A stretch of 10,423 nucleotides of DNA from Methanomicrobium sp. (GCA_017553245.1 JAFZMT010000034.1:1-10423), one strand, 5' to 3'; shown: positions 1-5,971, numbered from the stretch's first letter. Notes: generated by a model from the sequence alone, not told the origin. Numbers and translations: made by a program.

Positions 1-254
1 ATATGATCGCGAAGAAAAATCTTGCAGATACCATTATTCGTATCTTGAAACAAGAAGGGGAGAAAACATTGGATGAGATCTTTGATTATCTGCTAGATCA
101 ACTTTCTGCATCTATGACTGGTTTTCTGGGAACGGACAAGGTAACATTCATAGCTCCTGAGACTGATGCGTTTGAAGAAGCTCTTTATGAGATGGCAAAT
201 CATGGTTTCATAAGGGTAAAAGATGAGGATGATGAGGAAATCTTCTATGTCTGA
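1..254 (+). CDS. 3' end of an unrecognised gene; C-terminal domain paralogous to the next gene
   Basis: The first ATG is at base 3 and the frame stays open to a TGA at 252-254, giving 83 visible residues. The frame has no stop before base 3, and the ATG aligns with an internal isoleucine of the 323-residue protein encoded downstream (its residue 249). I therefore infer that this is the tail of a longer gene cut by the window edge and not a complete small gene. Residues 1-27 align without gaps to residues 249-275 of that neighbour with 11 identities, including IAK near the start and LDEI at the end. Both then share a GTD tripeptide and a final block of the form L-x-E-M-x3-G-[FI]-I-[RK]. The helix-rich pattern ending in a short hydrophobic and basic stretch would suit a small winged-helix-like domain, but this is only a guess. 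The end is very acidic (DEDDEE). Codon use is more AT-rich than in the neighbour. Function unknown. Confidence 0.7.
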   Translation, partial: MIAKKNLADTIIRILKQEGEKTLDEIFDYLLDQLSASMTGFLGTDKVTFIAPETDAFEEALYEMANHGFIRVKDEDDEEIFYV

Positions 255-255
255 G

Positions 256-308
256 CATTTGCCTAATCTGAAAGGGCAAATGAAAATAATGCACTAAATC
301 CTTTTTTT
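256..308 (+). terminator. Hairpin plus T-run after the partial gene
   Basis: Directly after the stop codon CATTTGCC (256-263) is followed by its exact reverse complement GGCAAATG (275-282), an 8-bp stem with an 11-nt loop. A run of seven T residues follows at 302-308. Archaeal transcription ends mainly at oligo-T tracts, so the T-run is the likelier active element. The hairpin may protect the 3' end or simply add to termination. Confidence 0.5.
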
Positions 309-356
309 AAGCGCGTATCTGCCCCAAATCCCGTTTTCATTGCAGGTGCGAAAAAT

Positions 357-386
357 GCGGTCGGATAAAGGCGGTCGGTTTTATAG
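357..386 (+). promoter_or_regulatory. Putative promoter of the 323-aa gene: TATA-like box with an upstream direct repeat
   Basis: TTTTATAG at 379-386 resembles an archaeal TATA box. Initiation about 25 nt downstream would leave a leader of roughly 35 nt before the ATG at 445. Two exact copies of GCGGTCGG (357-364 and 371-378) lie immediately upstream, and the second abuts the TATA-like box. This position would suit a regulator that helps or blocks the basal factors. The assignment is by eye only. Confidence 0.35.
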
Positions 387-444
387 TTACAGTGCCAAAT
401 GATATGTAATTTAAGGCAGTTAATGCCGACAGAGAAGGAATAAT

Positions 445-1416
445 ATGATCTTTGAAGAGACTCTGGTATTTTACGACAGGTCGGATGCGGAGAATTTCAC
501 GAAACAGCTCCTCACGGAAGGCTACAGGACAAAGACGAAGACGGTAAACACCCTCGTAAACGAGGCGCACTGCAAAGGAAAAATCTGCGAACTGAAAGGC
601 TATTTCGAGGATGAACTCAAGAGCGTATCCGAAGACGGCGAAATCGCGGAGGAAATCACCGAGACATACACCTCGATAATCGCGGATATCGACACGGTTA
701 TCGCCGATCTTGAAGGATTCCTGAATAAATGCGATGACGGCGCGGTCATCTCCGATGACCCTGAAGTAAAGCGTTTCCTCGATATAATGAAGAAGGAGAG
801 CGACGGCGATACCGCAGATGATGTCCCGGACGGGAGCGACGATTTCTTCTCGCGCATGCTCAGAATCATGCTTGTCCTAAACGATAACGACATGATTGAG
901 GATGTCGCCGGCGCCGGGGGCGGAGAGCCGAAGAAGATTCTGCGGAAGAACAACAAGCCCGTAAAAGACCTTTTGATGTCAATGCCGTCGGATCTTTTCA
1001 TGGGCGGCGATTCTCAGAACAACCGCAGGGCACATGGGATAAAGACCGTGATTAACGTGGTTTCTGGCGCCGAATATCATGTAACGACGCCGTCGGACTT
1101 CTCCCTTGCCGTCAACTTCGATAAACTCGACAGGATGGTCGCGGATTACGACATCGACGCCGCATCCTATACAAAGATGAAAGAGAACATAATCGCGAAG
1201 AACATGGTCGCAAAGAATATCCTCGCCTGCATAAAGAATGAGGAAAAAACCTCGCTTGACGAGATTTATGAGACCGTCAGGTCCTCATCCGTTGAAGTCT
1301 CCTCGGGCACGGACGAGTTCGTATTCGATCTGGGACGCGAGTTCATAGCCGAAGTTCTCTCCGAGATGAAGATAATGGGCATAATCAAGGGCAAAGGCAA
1401 CAGATTTAAGGCGTAA
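445..1416 (+). CDS. Hypothetical protein, 323 aa, with N-terminal alpha/beta segment and C-terminal winged-helix-like domain
   Basis: I do not recognise this family. The start is supported by AAGGA at 435-439, five bases before the ATG at 445. No signal peptide or membrane segment is visible, so the protein should be cytoplasmic. Residues 1-35 look like a short strand-helix-strand unit. Residues 53-95 are helical and acidic, with a repeated pattern of isoleucine and acidic residues. Residues 119-133 are an Asp-rich linker, followed by a second helical part, and a Gly/Ala-rich loop lies at 155-160. Residues 198-225 may form strands. Residues 248-323 form a C-terminal domain shared with the partial gene at the left edge: ungapped identity in 11 of 27 residues, then matching GTD and L-x-E-M motifs. 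That domain has the size and helix pattern of a winged helix, and its end is basic (KGKGNRFK), so nucleic-acid or protein contact is possible. The two genes are probably tandem duplicates with the same kind of role. Confidence 0.8.
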   Translation: MIFEETLVFYDRSDAENFTKQLLTEGYRTKTKTVNTLVNEAHCKGKICELKGYFEDELKSVSEDGEIAEEITETYTSIIADIDTVIADLEGFLNKCDDGAVISDDPEVKRFLDIMKKESDGDTADDVPDGSDDFFSRMLRIMLVLNDNDMIEDVAGAGGGEPKKILRKNNKPVKDLLMSMPSDLFMGGDSQNNRRAHGIKTVINVVSGAEYHVTTPSDFSLAVNFDKLDRMVADYDIDAASYTKMKENIIAKNMVAKNILACIKNEEKTSLDEIYETVRSSSVEVSSGTDEFVFDLGREFIAEVLSEMKIMGIIKGKGNRFKA

Positions 1417-1621
1417 TCCAAACTCCGAAAGCATAATACCTTTCATTACCAACACTCTCTTCTTTCTTAACACTCTCGTCATTTCCTGCACTGTCTTCCA
1501 ATCTCACAACTCTTTTTAAGCGCCGCTGTTGTCCCTGATTTGCGGCAAATATCAAAATCAAAATTAAAGATTCCAATTAAAATTAAAAATCCAATAAAAT
1601 AAAAATTTCAAAAAAAGAAGA
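1417..1621. terminator. Convergent intergenic region with T-rich/A-rich terminator stretches
   Basis: This 205-bp gap separates the plus-strand 323-aa gene from the minus-strand protease gene. The left part (about 1438-1516) is pyrimidine-rich on the plus strand and ends in CTTTTT followed by AAGCGC (1512-1523), a likely T-tract stop for the plus-strand gene. The right part (about 1545-1618) is almost pure A with some T. Read on the minus strand this gives several T-runs directly after the protease stop codon, as expected for archaeal termination. An imperfect 19-bp tandem copy lies at 1561-1579 and 1580-1598. I see no gene here. Confidence 0.5.
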
Positions 1622-2314
1622 TTATCGGAGTATGGCATTGAGAATCGTCGTAAGACTGCCGCCGTAATCGTATGCGACCAGAAGAATCGCGAATGCAAGG
1701 AGAATTACTGCCACGAAGACCGCCGGATTCCAGCTCAGCACTTTTCTGCCGTCGAGCACACTCACGGGGAGCATATTGAAGAAGGCAATCATGGCATTGA
1801 CGCTCAGACCGACGATACCGATCTCATAGATAATGAAATTAAGCGTGTTCGTGCCCGCGATAGTGCCGAATCCCATCATACAGGCGATTACGACTATGAT
1901 GAAGAAGACAATGCAGAGCAGGAGGTTGGTAACCGGTCCCGCAACCGAGATTAATCCGTTCTCCCTCTTCTGCATCTCTCTTCCCTGCTGTCCGTAAATC
2001 ATTGTGGCGCCCGGTGCGGCAAAGACAACCCCGACAAGGGCGGCGACCGCAACCGCGACAAGAAGCATCTGATTGTCTTTTCGAAACTGCGCCCAGTAAC
2101 CGAATTTTATTGCCGTAAACTTGTGGGCAAGTTCATGGAGCATAAAGCCGACGCCGACCGTCATAAGCGAAATTCCAAAAAATATTGCGAATATATCGGG
2201 AGTGACGCCGGCGCGGATGAACACGAGAGTAAATGCGATGGATATGCCTGCCCAAGCGATAATCAGGTCATTTCTCTCGGTTTTAGGTATTCGCGAGAAG
2301 ATTTCGTTTATCAT
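1622..2314 (-). CDS. Site-2 protease family (peptidase M50) membrane metalloprotease
   Basis: The 230-residue protein is strongly hydrophobic, with about six likely membrane helices (near residues 17-37, 41-66, 82-102, 121-148, 160-183 and 197-215). The zinc-protease motif HELAH is at residues 60-64 at the end of the second helix, with Glu61 as the expected catalytic base. The second family motif, N-x2-P-x4-DG, is at 180-189 as NMLPVSVLDG, with Asp188 as the third zinc ligand. GPVTN at 126-130 matches the conserved G-P-x-x-N of the family. All key residues are present, so the enzyme should be active and cut substrates inside the membrane. Unlike the well-studied Methanocaldococcus S2P, it has no CBS domains and no visible PDZ domain, which makes it a minimal form. 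Its substrate is unknown. It is read away from the chorismate mutase gene. The start has no clear Shine-Dalgarno sequence, so translation may be leaderless. Confidence 0.9.
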   Translation of the reverse strand: MINEIFSRIPKTERNDLIIAWAGISIAFTLVFIRAGVTPDIFAIFFGISLMTVGVGFMLHELAHKFTAIKFGYWAQFRKDNQMLLVAVAVAALVGVVFAAPGATMIYGQQGREMQKRENGLISVAGPVTNLLLCIVFFIIVVIACMMGFGTIAGTNTLNFIIYEIGIVGLSVNAMIAFFNMLPVSVLDGRKVLSWNPAVFVAVILLAFAILLVAYDYGGSLTTILNAILR

Positions 2315-2371
2315 TACAGATTATTTGATATTCTTCTCTCATATTACTGTTGATTGACAACCCGCATTTCC

Positions 2372-2427
2372 CGAATGCATTACTCGAATGCGTTGGCAGT
2401 ATGCATGGTGCGATGCATCGTGCATCG
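2372..2427. repeat. Phased ATGCRT repeats in the divergent promoter region
   Basis: ATGCAT, ATGCGT, ATGCAT and ATGCAT start at 2375, 2388, 2401 and 2413, spaced 13, 13 and 12 bp apart. The first two sit in the longer matches CGAATGCATT (2372-2381) and CGAATGCGTT (2385-2394). The fourth sits in a perfect 10-bp palindrome, CGATGCATCG (2411-2420). TGCATCG follows at 2421-2427, and a further ATGCAT lies at 2476-2481 near the chorismate mutase start. The region separates the divergent protease and chorismate mutase genes. The spacing is close to one helical turn plus a few bases, so several copies of one regulator could bind side by side. This is an inference from position and pattern. Confidence 0.5.
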
Positions 2428-2473
2428 AAACGTATCTATTTCACTTTAACAGCCGCCGTCAGAGAAGATATTA

Positions 2474-2492
2474 TCATGCATTAAATCTTAAT
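2474..2492 (+). promoter_or_regulatory. Possible TATA region for chorismate mutase, short-leader or leaderless transcript
   Basis: An AT-rich block following ATGCAT (roughly 2476-2492, including TTAAATC) ends less than ten bases before the ATG at 2501. No GGTG or GGAG sequence precedes the start codon. The box-to-start distance would suit a transcript beginning at or very near the ATG, as is common in archaea. The exact box cannot be chosen by eye. Confidence 0.25.
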
Positions 2493-2500
2493 TTTGAAAA

Positions 2501-2773
2501 ATGACTCTGCTTGAAGTACGAAACGAAATTCTGGGAATCGATACCGAGATTATCAAACTCATAAAGAAGAGGCTTGAATGCGCCGATAAGGTAGCCGCCG
2601 CAAAACGGGAAGAGGGCGGCTCTGCCGTAGACCCTATACAGCGCGAGAAGGTTCTGAAACGCTCTTATGACATGGCAAAGGTGGCGGGAATCGACCCCGA
2701 GATGACACGCGAGATATTCGAAATTCTCATAAGGATGAACGAGAAGAGGCAGGCGGAGCTGGAGACGCGATAA
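2501..2773 (+). CDS. Chorismate mutase, AroQ class
   Basis: This 90-residue protein has the length and all-helical layout of a free-standing AroQ chorismate mutase. It converts chorismate to prephenate, the branch point to phenylalanine and tyrosine, in the cytoplasm. Matching to the E. coli enzyme domain gives Arg7 for Arg11, Arg24 for Arg28 and Lys35 for Lys39. The D-x-x-x-R-E segment (Asp44, Arg48, Glu49) corresponds to the D-x-x-R-E of the bacterial enzyme with one extra residue. Gln84 may stand for the C-terminal Gln88. The L-x2-[IV]-R-x-E-I-x2-I-D start typical of the first helix is also clear. No prephenate dehydratase or dehydrogenase domain is fused and no other aromatic gene is in the window. 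The nearest family alternative, an isochorismate-pyruvate lyase, is less likely in this setting. The stop lies only 30 bp from the convergent PAS gene. Confidence 0.88.
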   Translation: MTLLEVRNEILGIDTEIIKLIKKRLECADKVAAAKREEGGSAVDPIQREKVLKRSYDMAKVAGIDPEMTREIFEILIRMNEKRQAELETR

Positions 2774-2816
2774 CTGACAGCGATAGTAAAAATAATCAGA
2801 AAATTACTCTTTTTTA
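2774..2816. terminator. Compact bidirectional terminator between convergent genes
   Basis: Only 30 bp separate the stop of the chorismate mutase gene from the stop of the PAS gene. A seven-base T-run at 2810-2816, inside the last codons of the PAS gene, could end plus-strand transcription. The A-rich stretch at 2787-2795 reads as T-rich on the minus strand and could end transcription of the PAS gene. The two transcripts would overlap at their 3' ends. Confidence 0.4.
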
Positions 2817-3148
2817 ATCCGAACGGCACTTATGATGTAGTTGCCCTCATCCAGAACGGTTCCCGAGAAGAGGACGCCGCCGTATACGACGCCGTTTACG
2901 GCTCCCTCCTTTCGCAGAGTCGTGAAGAAAATATCGCGCTCGGGGCATTTCTCCCAGATGCAGACAAAGAGTTTACCCGTAATATCGCGCTTGGTTTTTC
3001 CGAAAATCTTCGCAAAGCTCTCGTTTACGAGTTTAATCTCAAAATCGGGATGAGTGAGGATGCACAGACCCGCCGGACTTTTGAAGAAGACATCCTGATA
3101 GAAAGAGCCGTCAGCCTTCTTAGCCGCGGAATTGAAAAATCCTACCAT
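2804..3148 (-). CDS. Stand-alone PAS-domain protein
   Basis: The 114-residue protein is essentially one PAS domain (about residues 15-111). The typical opening F-x-x-S-P-x-G-[LI] lies at 22-29, followed by the strand-helix signature VNESFAKIFGKTKRDITGK (41-59) and closing strands ending in VRIKK. No histidine kinase, GGDEF, HTH or membrane segment is attached, so it probably senses or binds a partner through the PAS fold alone. The ligand cannot be read from the sequence. Two cysteines (Cys63 and Cys68 in a CIWEKC pattern) are notable but are not enough to claim a metal site. The start at 3148 is preceded by GTGG/GGA bases about six nucleotides upstream. It lies 65 bp after argB on the same strand, so it may be read partly from the arginine operon and partly from its own promoter in that gap. 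Confidence 0.85.
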   Translation of the reverse strand: MVGFFNSAAKKADGSFYQDVFFKSPAGLCILTHPDFEIKLVNESFAKIFGKTKRDITGKLFVCIWEKCPERDIFFTTLRKEGAVNGVVYGGVLFSGTVLDEGNYIISAVRIKKE

Positions 3149-3164
3149 ATCAGTTCCACATCCA

Positions 3165-3203
3165 CGAAAAATTGTTAATTGTCAATTGTTTATTTTTATA
3201 TTT
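3165..3203 (-). promoter_or_regulatory. Putative promoter of the PAS gene with triple 7-bp repeat
   Basis: On the minus strand 3203-3191 reads AAATATAAAAATA, a good TATA-like box. Initiation about 25 bp further would fall near 3165-3170, leaving a leader of about 20 nt. Exactly between box and predicted start lie three head-to-tail 7-mers on the plus strand: AATTGTT (3170-3176), AATTGTC (3177-3183) and AATTGTT (3184-3190). This is the usual place for an archaeal repressor site. The T-rich part may also end argB transcripts. Confidence 0.4.
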
Positions 3204-3213
3204 GCTTATTTAC

Positions 3214-4110
3214 TCATTCCGCGGCAATGTCGGCATCGTCTCTCTTTATCATGGTGCCGACACCGTCATCAGTGAACAGCTCAATCAGCAGATTGTGATC
3301 CTTGTTGCCGTTGACGATATGTGCGAATTCAACGCCGTTCTCAATGCATTTAAGGCAGGCATCGAGTTTCGGAATCATTCCGCCGACTATGACACCCTCA
3401 TCAATGAGGCGGCGGGACTCCGCAACCGTAAGGCGGTGATAGGTCTCGGTCCTGTCGCCGTTCATGATGCCGTCGATATCCGAGAGATTCACGAACTTGT
3501 AAGCCTTAAGAGCGATTGCGATCTCTCCGGCAGCCGTATCCGCGTTTATGTTCAGCTCGCTGCAGCGCGAATCGACGCCTATCGGGGAGATGACGGGAAT
3601 ATACCCGTTATCGAGGAGAATATTGAGTATGTCCGGATCCACCGAGGTAACGTCGCCCACGAATCCCAGGTCGACCTCCTCTTCTTTGTTGTCGACGATG
3701 ACCTTCTTAATGCCGGTCTTCTTTGCGTGCAGGAGGTTTGCGTCGTTACCCGCAAGACCTATCGCCTTTGCGCCCTGCTTTGCGATAAGCGAGACGATAT
3801 TGCTGTTAATCTTGCCGACCAGCACCATCTGTGCAATTTCAAGCGTATCCGTATCCGTAACACGCAGACCGCCGACGAACTTGGGCTCTTTGCCCATCGC
3901 AATCATCTTCTCGGTGATCTCGGGACCGCCGCCGTGGACAACCACGACTCTCAGACCGACGTAGTGAAGGAGAACAATGTCCTGAATGACCGTCTTTAAG
4001 ATGCTCTTGTCGACCATTGCGTGACCGCCGACCTTCACAACTATCGTCTTTCCGTGGAAACGCTGGATGTAGGGCAGCGCTTCCATTAAAATATCCGCTC
4101 TTTTCTTCAT
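3214..4110 (-). CDS. argB: Acetylglutamate kinase ArgB, probably arginine-sensitive
   Basis: ArgB phosphorylates N-acetyl-L-glutamate with ATP, the second step of arginine synthesis, in the cytoplasm. The 298-residue protein has the amino-acid kinase fold markers: KVGGHAM with Lys26, HGGGPEI at 59-65, the substrate-site segment LNINADTAA at 186-194 with Asp191, and GGMIPKL with Lys248. It also has the features known from arginine-inhibited enzymes: an N-terminal extra helix ending in YI-x2-F-x-GKT (residues 14-22) before the first strand, and a C-terminal H-N-L-L-x-E-L-F-T-x2-G-x-GTMI block (272-288). Feedback inhibition by arginine is therefore inferred, which fits the ArgJ-based cyclic pathway. 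The start ATG overlaps the argJ stop as ATGA (4107-4110), pointing to translational coupling. The PAS gene follows after 65 bp. Confidence 0.96.
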   Translation of the reverse strand: MKKRADILMEALPYIQRFHGKTIVVKVGGHAMVDKSILKTVIQDIVLLHYVGLRVVVVHGGGPEITEKMIAMGKEPKFVGGLRVTDTDTLEIAQMVLVGKINSNIVSLIAKQGAKAIGLAGNDANLLHAKKTGIKKVIVDNKEEEVDLGFVGDVTSVDPDILNILLDNGYIPVISPIGVDSRCSELNINADTAAGEIAIALKAYKFVNLSDIDGIMNGDRTETYHRLTVAESRRLIDEGVIVGGMIPKLDACLKCIENGVEFAHIVNGNKDHNLLIELFTDDGVGTMIKRDDADIAAE

Positions 4111-5285
4111 GTTGTATACTTCCCGTTTATCTCCACATATTTTTCCGTGAGGTCACAGCCCCATGCCGTAGCCTCGGCGTTGCCGCACGCGATGTCGATA
4201 TCGACAACGACAACCTTTCCGCCCATGAGTTTCTTTGCAGCCGCAAGAGCATCGGGGTGCATGACATCGTCGGCAAGAATCTCACCCTTTCTTGCGAGAA
4301 CGACCGTATCTGCGCGCCCCTCGCTTGAAATCGAGACCGTGGCGGCGTCCGTGTCAAACTCAATGCCGGCACGTCCCGCGGCGGCAATGAGCCTGCCCCA
4401 GTTCGGGTCTTCGCCGTATATTGCTGTCTTGACAAGCGGCGACTCGATGACTGTCCTTGCAACGACTGCGGCATCGCTTTCGCTTTTTGCGCCCGTAACG
4501 CGGACTTCAATCCTCTTGGATGCGCCTTCTCCGTCGGCGGCGATCTGTTTCGCAAGCGAAACACAGACCTCTTCGAGTGCGGCGGCAAACTCCCCGAAGT
4601 CGCATTTGCCCTTAAGACCTGTCGCCGTCACGAAACAGCAGTCGTTCGTCGAGGTATCGCCGTCGACGACAACCATGTTAAAGCTCCTGTTGACGGCGGG
4701 GACAAGCGCTCTTTTAAGGTCGGCGGCGCTTACTTCGGCGTCCGTATAGATGAAAGAGAGCATTGTGCCCATATTCGGCGCAATCATGCCGCTGCCCTTG
4801 CATATGCCGGCGACCGTGAAGTTTTTGCGCCTTGCAATCGCGCTCTTGGGGACGGTATCGGTCGTCATTATCGCACGCATCGCCTTTTCTTCGGCGGCAT
4901 CGTCGTGCTTTAAGTCGCCTTTAATCCTTTTGCACTGATCCTCGATGATATCGAGTTTCATGAAGCGCCCGATTACGCCCGTTGAGGCAACGCCGACCTT
5001 ATCGGGTGTTGTGCCGAAAGCCTCCGCGGCTATCTCGCACATCCGCTTTGCATCCTTAATGCCCTGCTCTCCCGTGTAGACATTCGCATTGCCCGAATTG
5101 ACTATGATGCCGTCGAGGACGCCTTTTTCCATCCTCTCCTTCATCAGAATAACGGGTGCGGCAACGAGACGGTTCTTTGTGAATACCGCCGCCGCCGTTC
5201 CCTTTGCTTTGATGAGAGCAAGACCGTACTTGCCCTCCTTTATGCCCGTTGCATAAACGCCTTCAACCGCACATATGTTCTTCAT
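4107..5285 (-). CDS. argJ: Glutamate N-acetyltransferase ArgJ (ornithine acetyltransferase)
   Basis: ArgJ moves the acetyl group of N-acetylornithine to glutamate, releasing ornithine and recycling the acetyl group. Numbers here count from an alternative GTG at 5294. I prefer the ATG at 5285 (residue 4), because AAGGGTG lies six bases before it and overlaps that GTG. The Ntn-hydrolase precursor motif is at 166-180: [10 protein letters not shown], then Gly176-Thr177-Met-Leu. Thr177 should become the N-terminal nucleophile of the beta chain after self-cleavage. The residue before it is Gly instead of the common Ala. STGVIG at 104-109 is the oxyanion region. [10 protein letters not shown] (209-218) and [10 protein letters not shown] (292-301) are family signatures. 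The length is normal. Whether it also uses acetyl-CoA (bifunctional type) cannot be decided from sequence; characterised archaeal enzymes have been monofunctional. It overlaps argB by 4 bp and follows the CBS gene after a 177-bp gap. Confidence 0.96.
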   Translation of the reverse strand: MKNICAVEGVYATGIKEGKYGLALIKAKGTAAAVFTKNRLVAAPVILMKERMEKGVLDGIIVNSGNANVYTGEQGIKDAKRMCEIAAEAFGTTPDKVGVASTGVIGRFMKLDIIEDQCKRIKGDLKHDDAAEEKAMRAIMTTDTVPKSAIARRKNFTVAGICKGSGMIAPNMGTMLSFIYTDAEVSAADLKRALVPAVNRSFNMVVVDGDTSTNDCCFVTATGLKGKCDFGEFAAALEEVCVSLAKQIAADGEGASKRIEVRVTGAKSESDAAVVARTVIESPLVKTAIYGEDPNWGRLIAAAGRAGIEFDTDAATVSISSEGRADTVVLARKGEILADDVMHPDALAAAKKLMGGKVVVVDIDIACGNAEATAWGCDLTEKYVEINGKYTT

Positions 5286-5296
5286 CTGAAACACCC

Positions 5297-5347
5297 TTTT
5301 GACTCTGTTAATTTTTGATTATGTTTGGACTGTATTTTGACTCTGTT
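5297..5347 (-). repeat. Exact 13-bp direct repeat upstream of argJ, candidate operator
   Basis: TTTTGACTCTGTT occurs at 5297-5309 and again at 5335-5347 (minus strand AACAGAGTCAAAA), with starts 38 bp apart. Neither flank extends the match. The inner copy ends 12 bp before the preferred argJ ATG and next to its GGGTG ribosome site. Just beyond the outer copy, ACGTT (5351-5355) and AACGT (5363-5367) form an inverted repeat. A DNA-binding or mRNA-binding regulator of argJB is a reasonable inference. The same 13-mer is not seen at the argC promoter. Confidence 0.5.
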
Positions 5348-5380
5348 CCGACGTTTTGTCCGAACGTAATGTATTCGTAT

Positions 5381-5405
5381 TTTATGATAAAATTGTATGA
5401 TAAAT
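5381..5405 (-). promoter_or_regulatory. AT-rich candidate promoter for argJB
   Basis: TATGATAAA is present twice (5383-5391 and 5396-5404, 13 bp apart). On the minus strand these read TTTATCATA, which resembles an archaeal TATA box. Initiation some 25 bp further would place both 13-bp repeats in the transcribed leader. A small hairpin, ATCGG and CCGAT around CTTA (5440-5453), lies between the CBS stop and this region and could partly separate the transcripts. Confidence 0.3.
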
Positions 5406-5462
5406 CCTCAGCGATAATCTTTGCGCCGTATAGTTTGCTATCGGCTTACCGATTCCCGCACT

Positions 5463-5954
5463 TCAGTCGGTATTTACGCCGCCCAGACCTATGCCGCGGA
5501 TAATGTCGCGGCGCGTGACGATTCCCGCAATCCTGTCGTCCTTAATTACGGGAAGGCGTCCGATATCCTCGATATGCATCATCTTTGCGCCGTCCTGAAC
5601 CGATGCCTCGTCCTCAATCATGACGACTTCCTGCGACATGACGTCGATTACCGGCGTGTTGCCTATCTCTTCGAGGACTTCTTTTATCTTATCGAGGTCG
5701 GCGTTACCGGTTTTCTCTTTAGCCGAGCCTTCTATCGCATCCAGCGGCGACGTAAGCCAGAGGAGATCGACCTGATCGGAACTGTCGAGAAGTGAGAGAA
5801 TGTCGGTCTCGGTAACTATGCCCGATACCCTCTCCCCGTCCATTACGGGCAGACCGCCGATTCGATACTTCTTAAGCAGTCCCGCAACATCGCTGACTGT
5901 GGCATCGACCGTCACGGTAACGGGATTGGGTGTCATGACATCCTTAATCTGCAT
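5463..5954 (-). CDS. CBS-domain pair protein within the arginine cluster
   Basis: The 163-residue soluble protein consists of two CBS domains: about residues 3-55, opening with DVMTPNPVTV, and 100-155, opening with VIDVMSQEVVMI. They are joined by an acidic helical linker (56-99). Each domain ends with the nucleotide-contact motif G-I-V-T-x2-D (GIVTETD at 45-51 and GIVTRRD at 144-150). Such pairs form a Bateman module that binds adenosine compounds such as AMP, ATP or S-adenosylmethionine, but the ligand cannot be told from sequence. No catalytic or DNA-binding domain is present, so the protein would act by binding a partner. GGTGA (5963-5959) gives a good ribosome site for the ATG at 5954. 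argC ends only 17 bp upstream, so co-transcription with argC is likely. A link with arginine or ammonia control is inferred from position only. Confidence 0.9.
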   Translation of the reverse strand: MQIKDVMTPNPVTVTVDATVSDVAGLLKKYRIGGLPVMDGERVSGIVTETDILSLLDSSDQVDLLWLTSPLDAIEGSAKEKTGNADLDKIKEVLEEIGNTPVIDVMSQEVVMIEDEASVQDGAKMMHIEDIGRLPVIKDDRIAGIVTRRDIIRGIGLGGVNTD

Positions 5955-5971
5955 ACTCTCACCAAAGGAAA

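Noticed and set aside
600..1001. Minus-strand open frame of 133 codons opposite the 323-aa gene
   Set aside because: Very Ser-rich, without motifs, and overlapping a frame supported by a ribosome site and by the paralog match.
1545..1618. A-rich stretch with near-repeats considered as a CRISPR leader or origin-like AT-rich unwinding element
   Set aside because: There are no regularly spaced repeats with unique spacers and no cas or replication gene nearby. A terminator region between convergent genes explains it better.
2521..2773. Chorismate mutase considered as a toxin-antitoxin or HTH small protein because of its size
   Set aside because: The arginine, lysine and glutamate active-site positions of the AroQ family are in place over the full length.
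3172..3999. Long plus-strand open frame of 275 codons opposite argB
   Set aside because: It lies antisense over most of argB, an unmistakable gene. It has no family features or ribosome site and is explained by the codon bias of the real frame.
4147..4749. Plus-strand open frame of 200 codons opposite argJ
   Set aside because: Antisense to a clear ArgJ. Its composition is dominated by Ser, Ala and Thr, as expected for a shadow frame.
5440..5453. Small hairpin after the CBS gene considered as a riboswitch or small RNA
   Set aside because: The stem is only five base pairs with a four-base loop and has no further structure or T-run, which is too little to support an RNA element.
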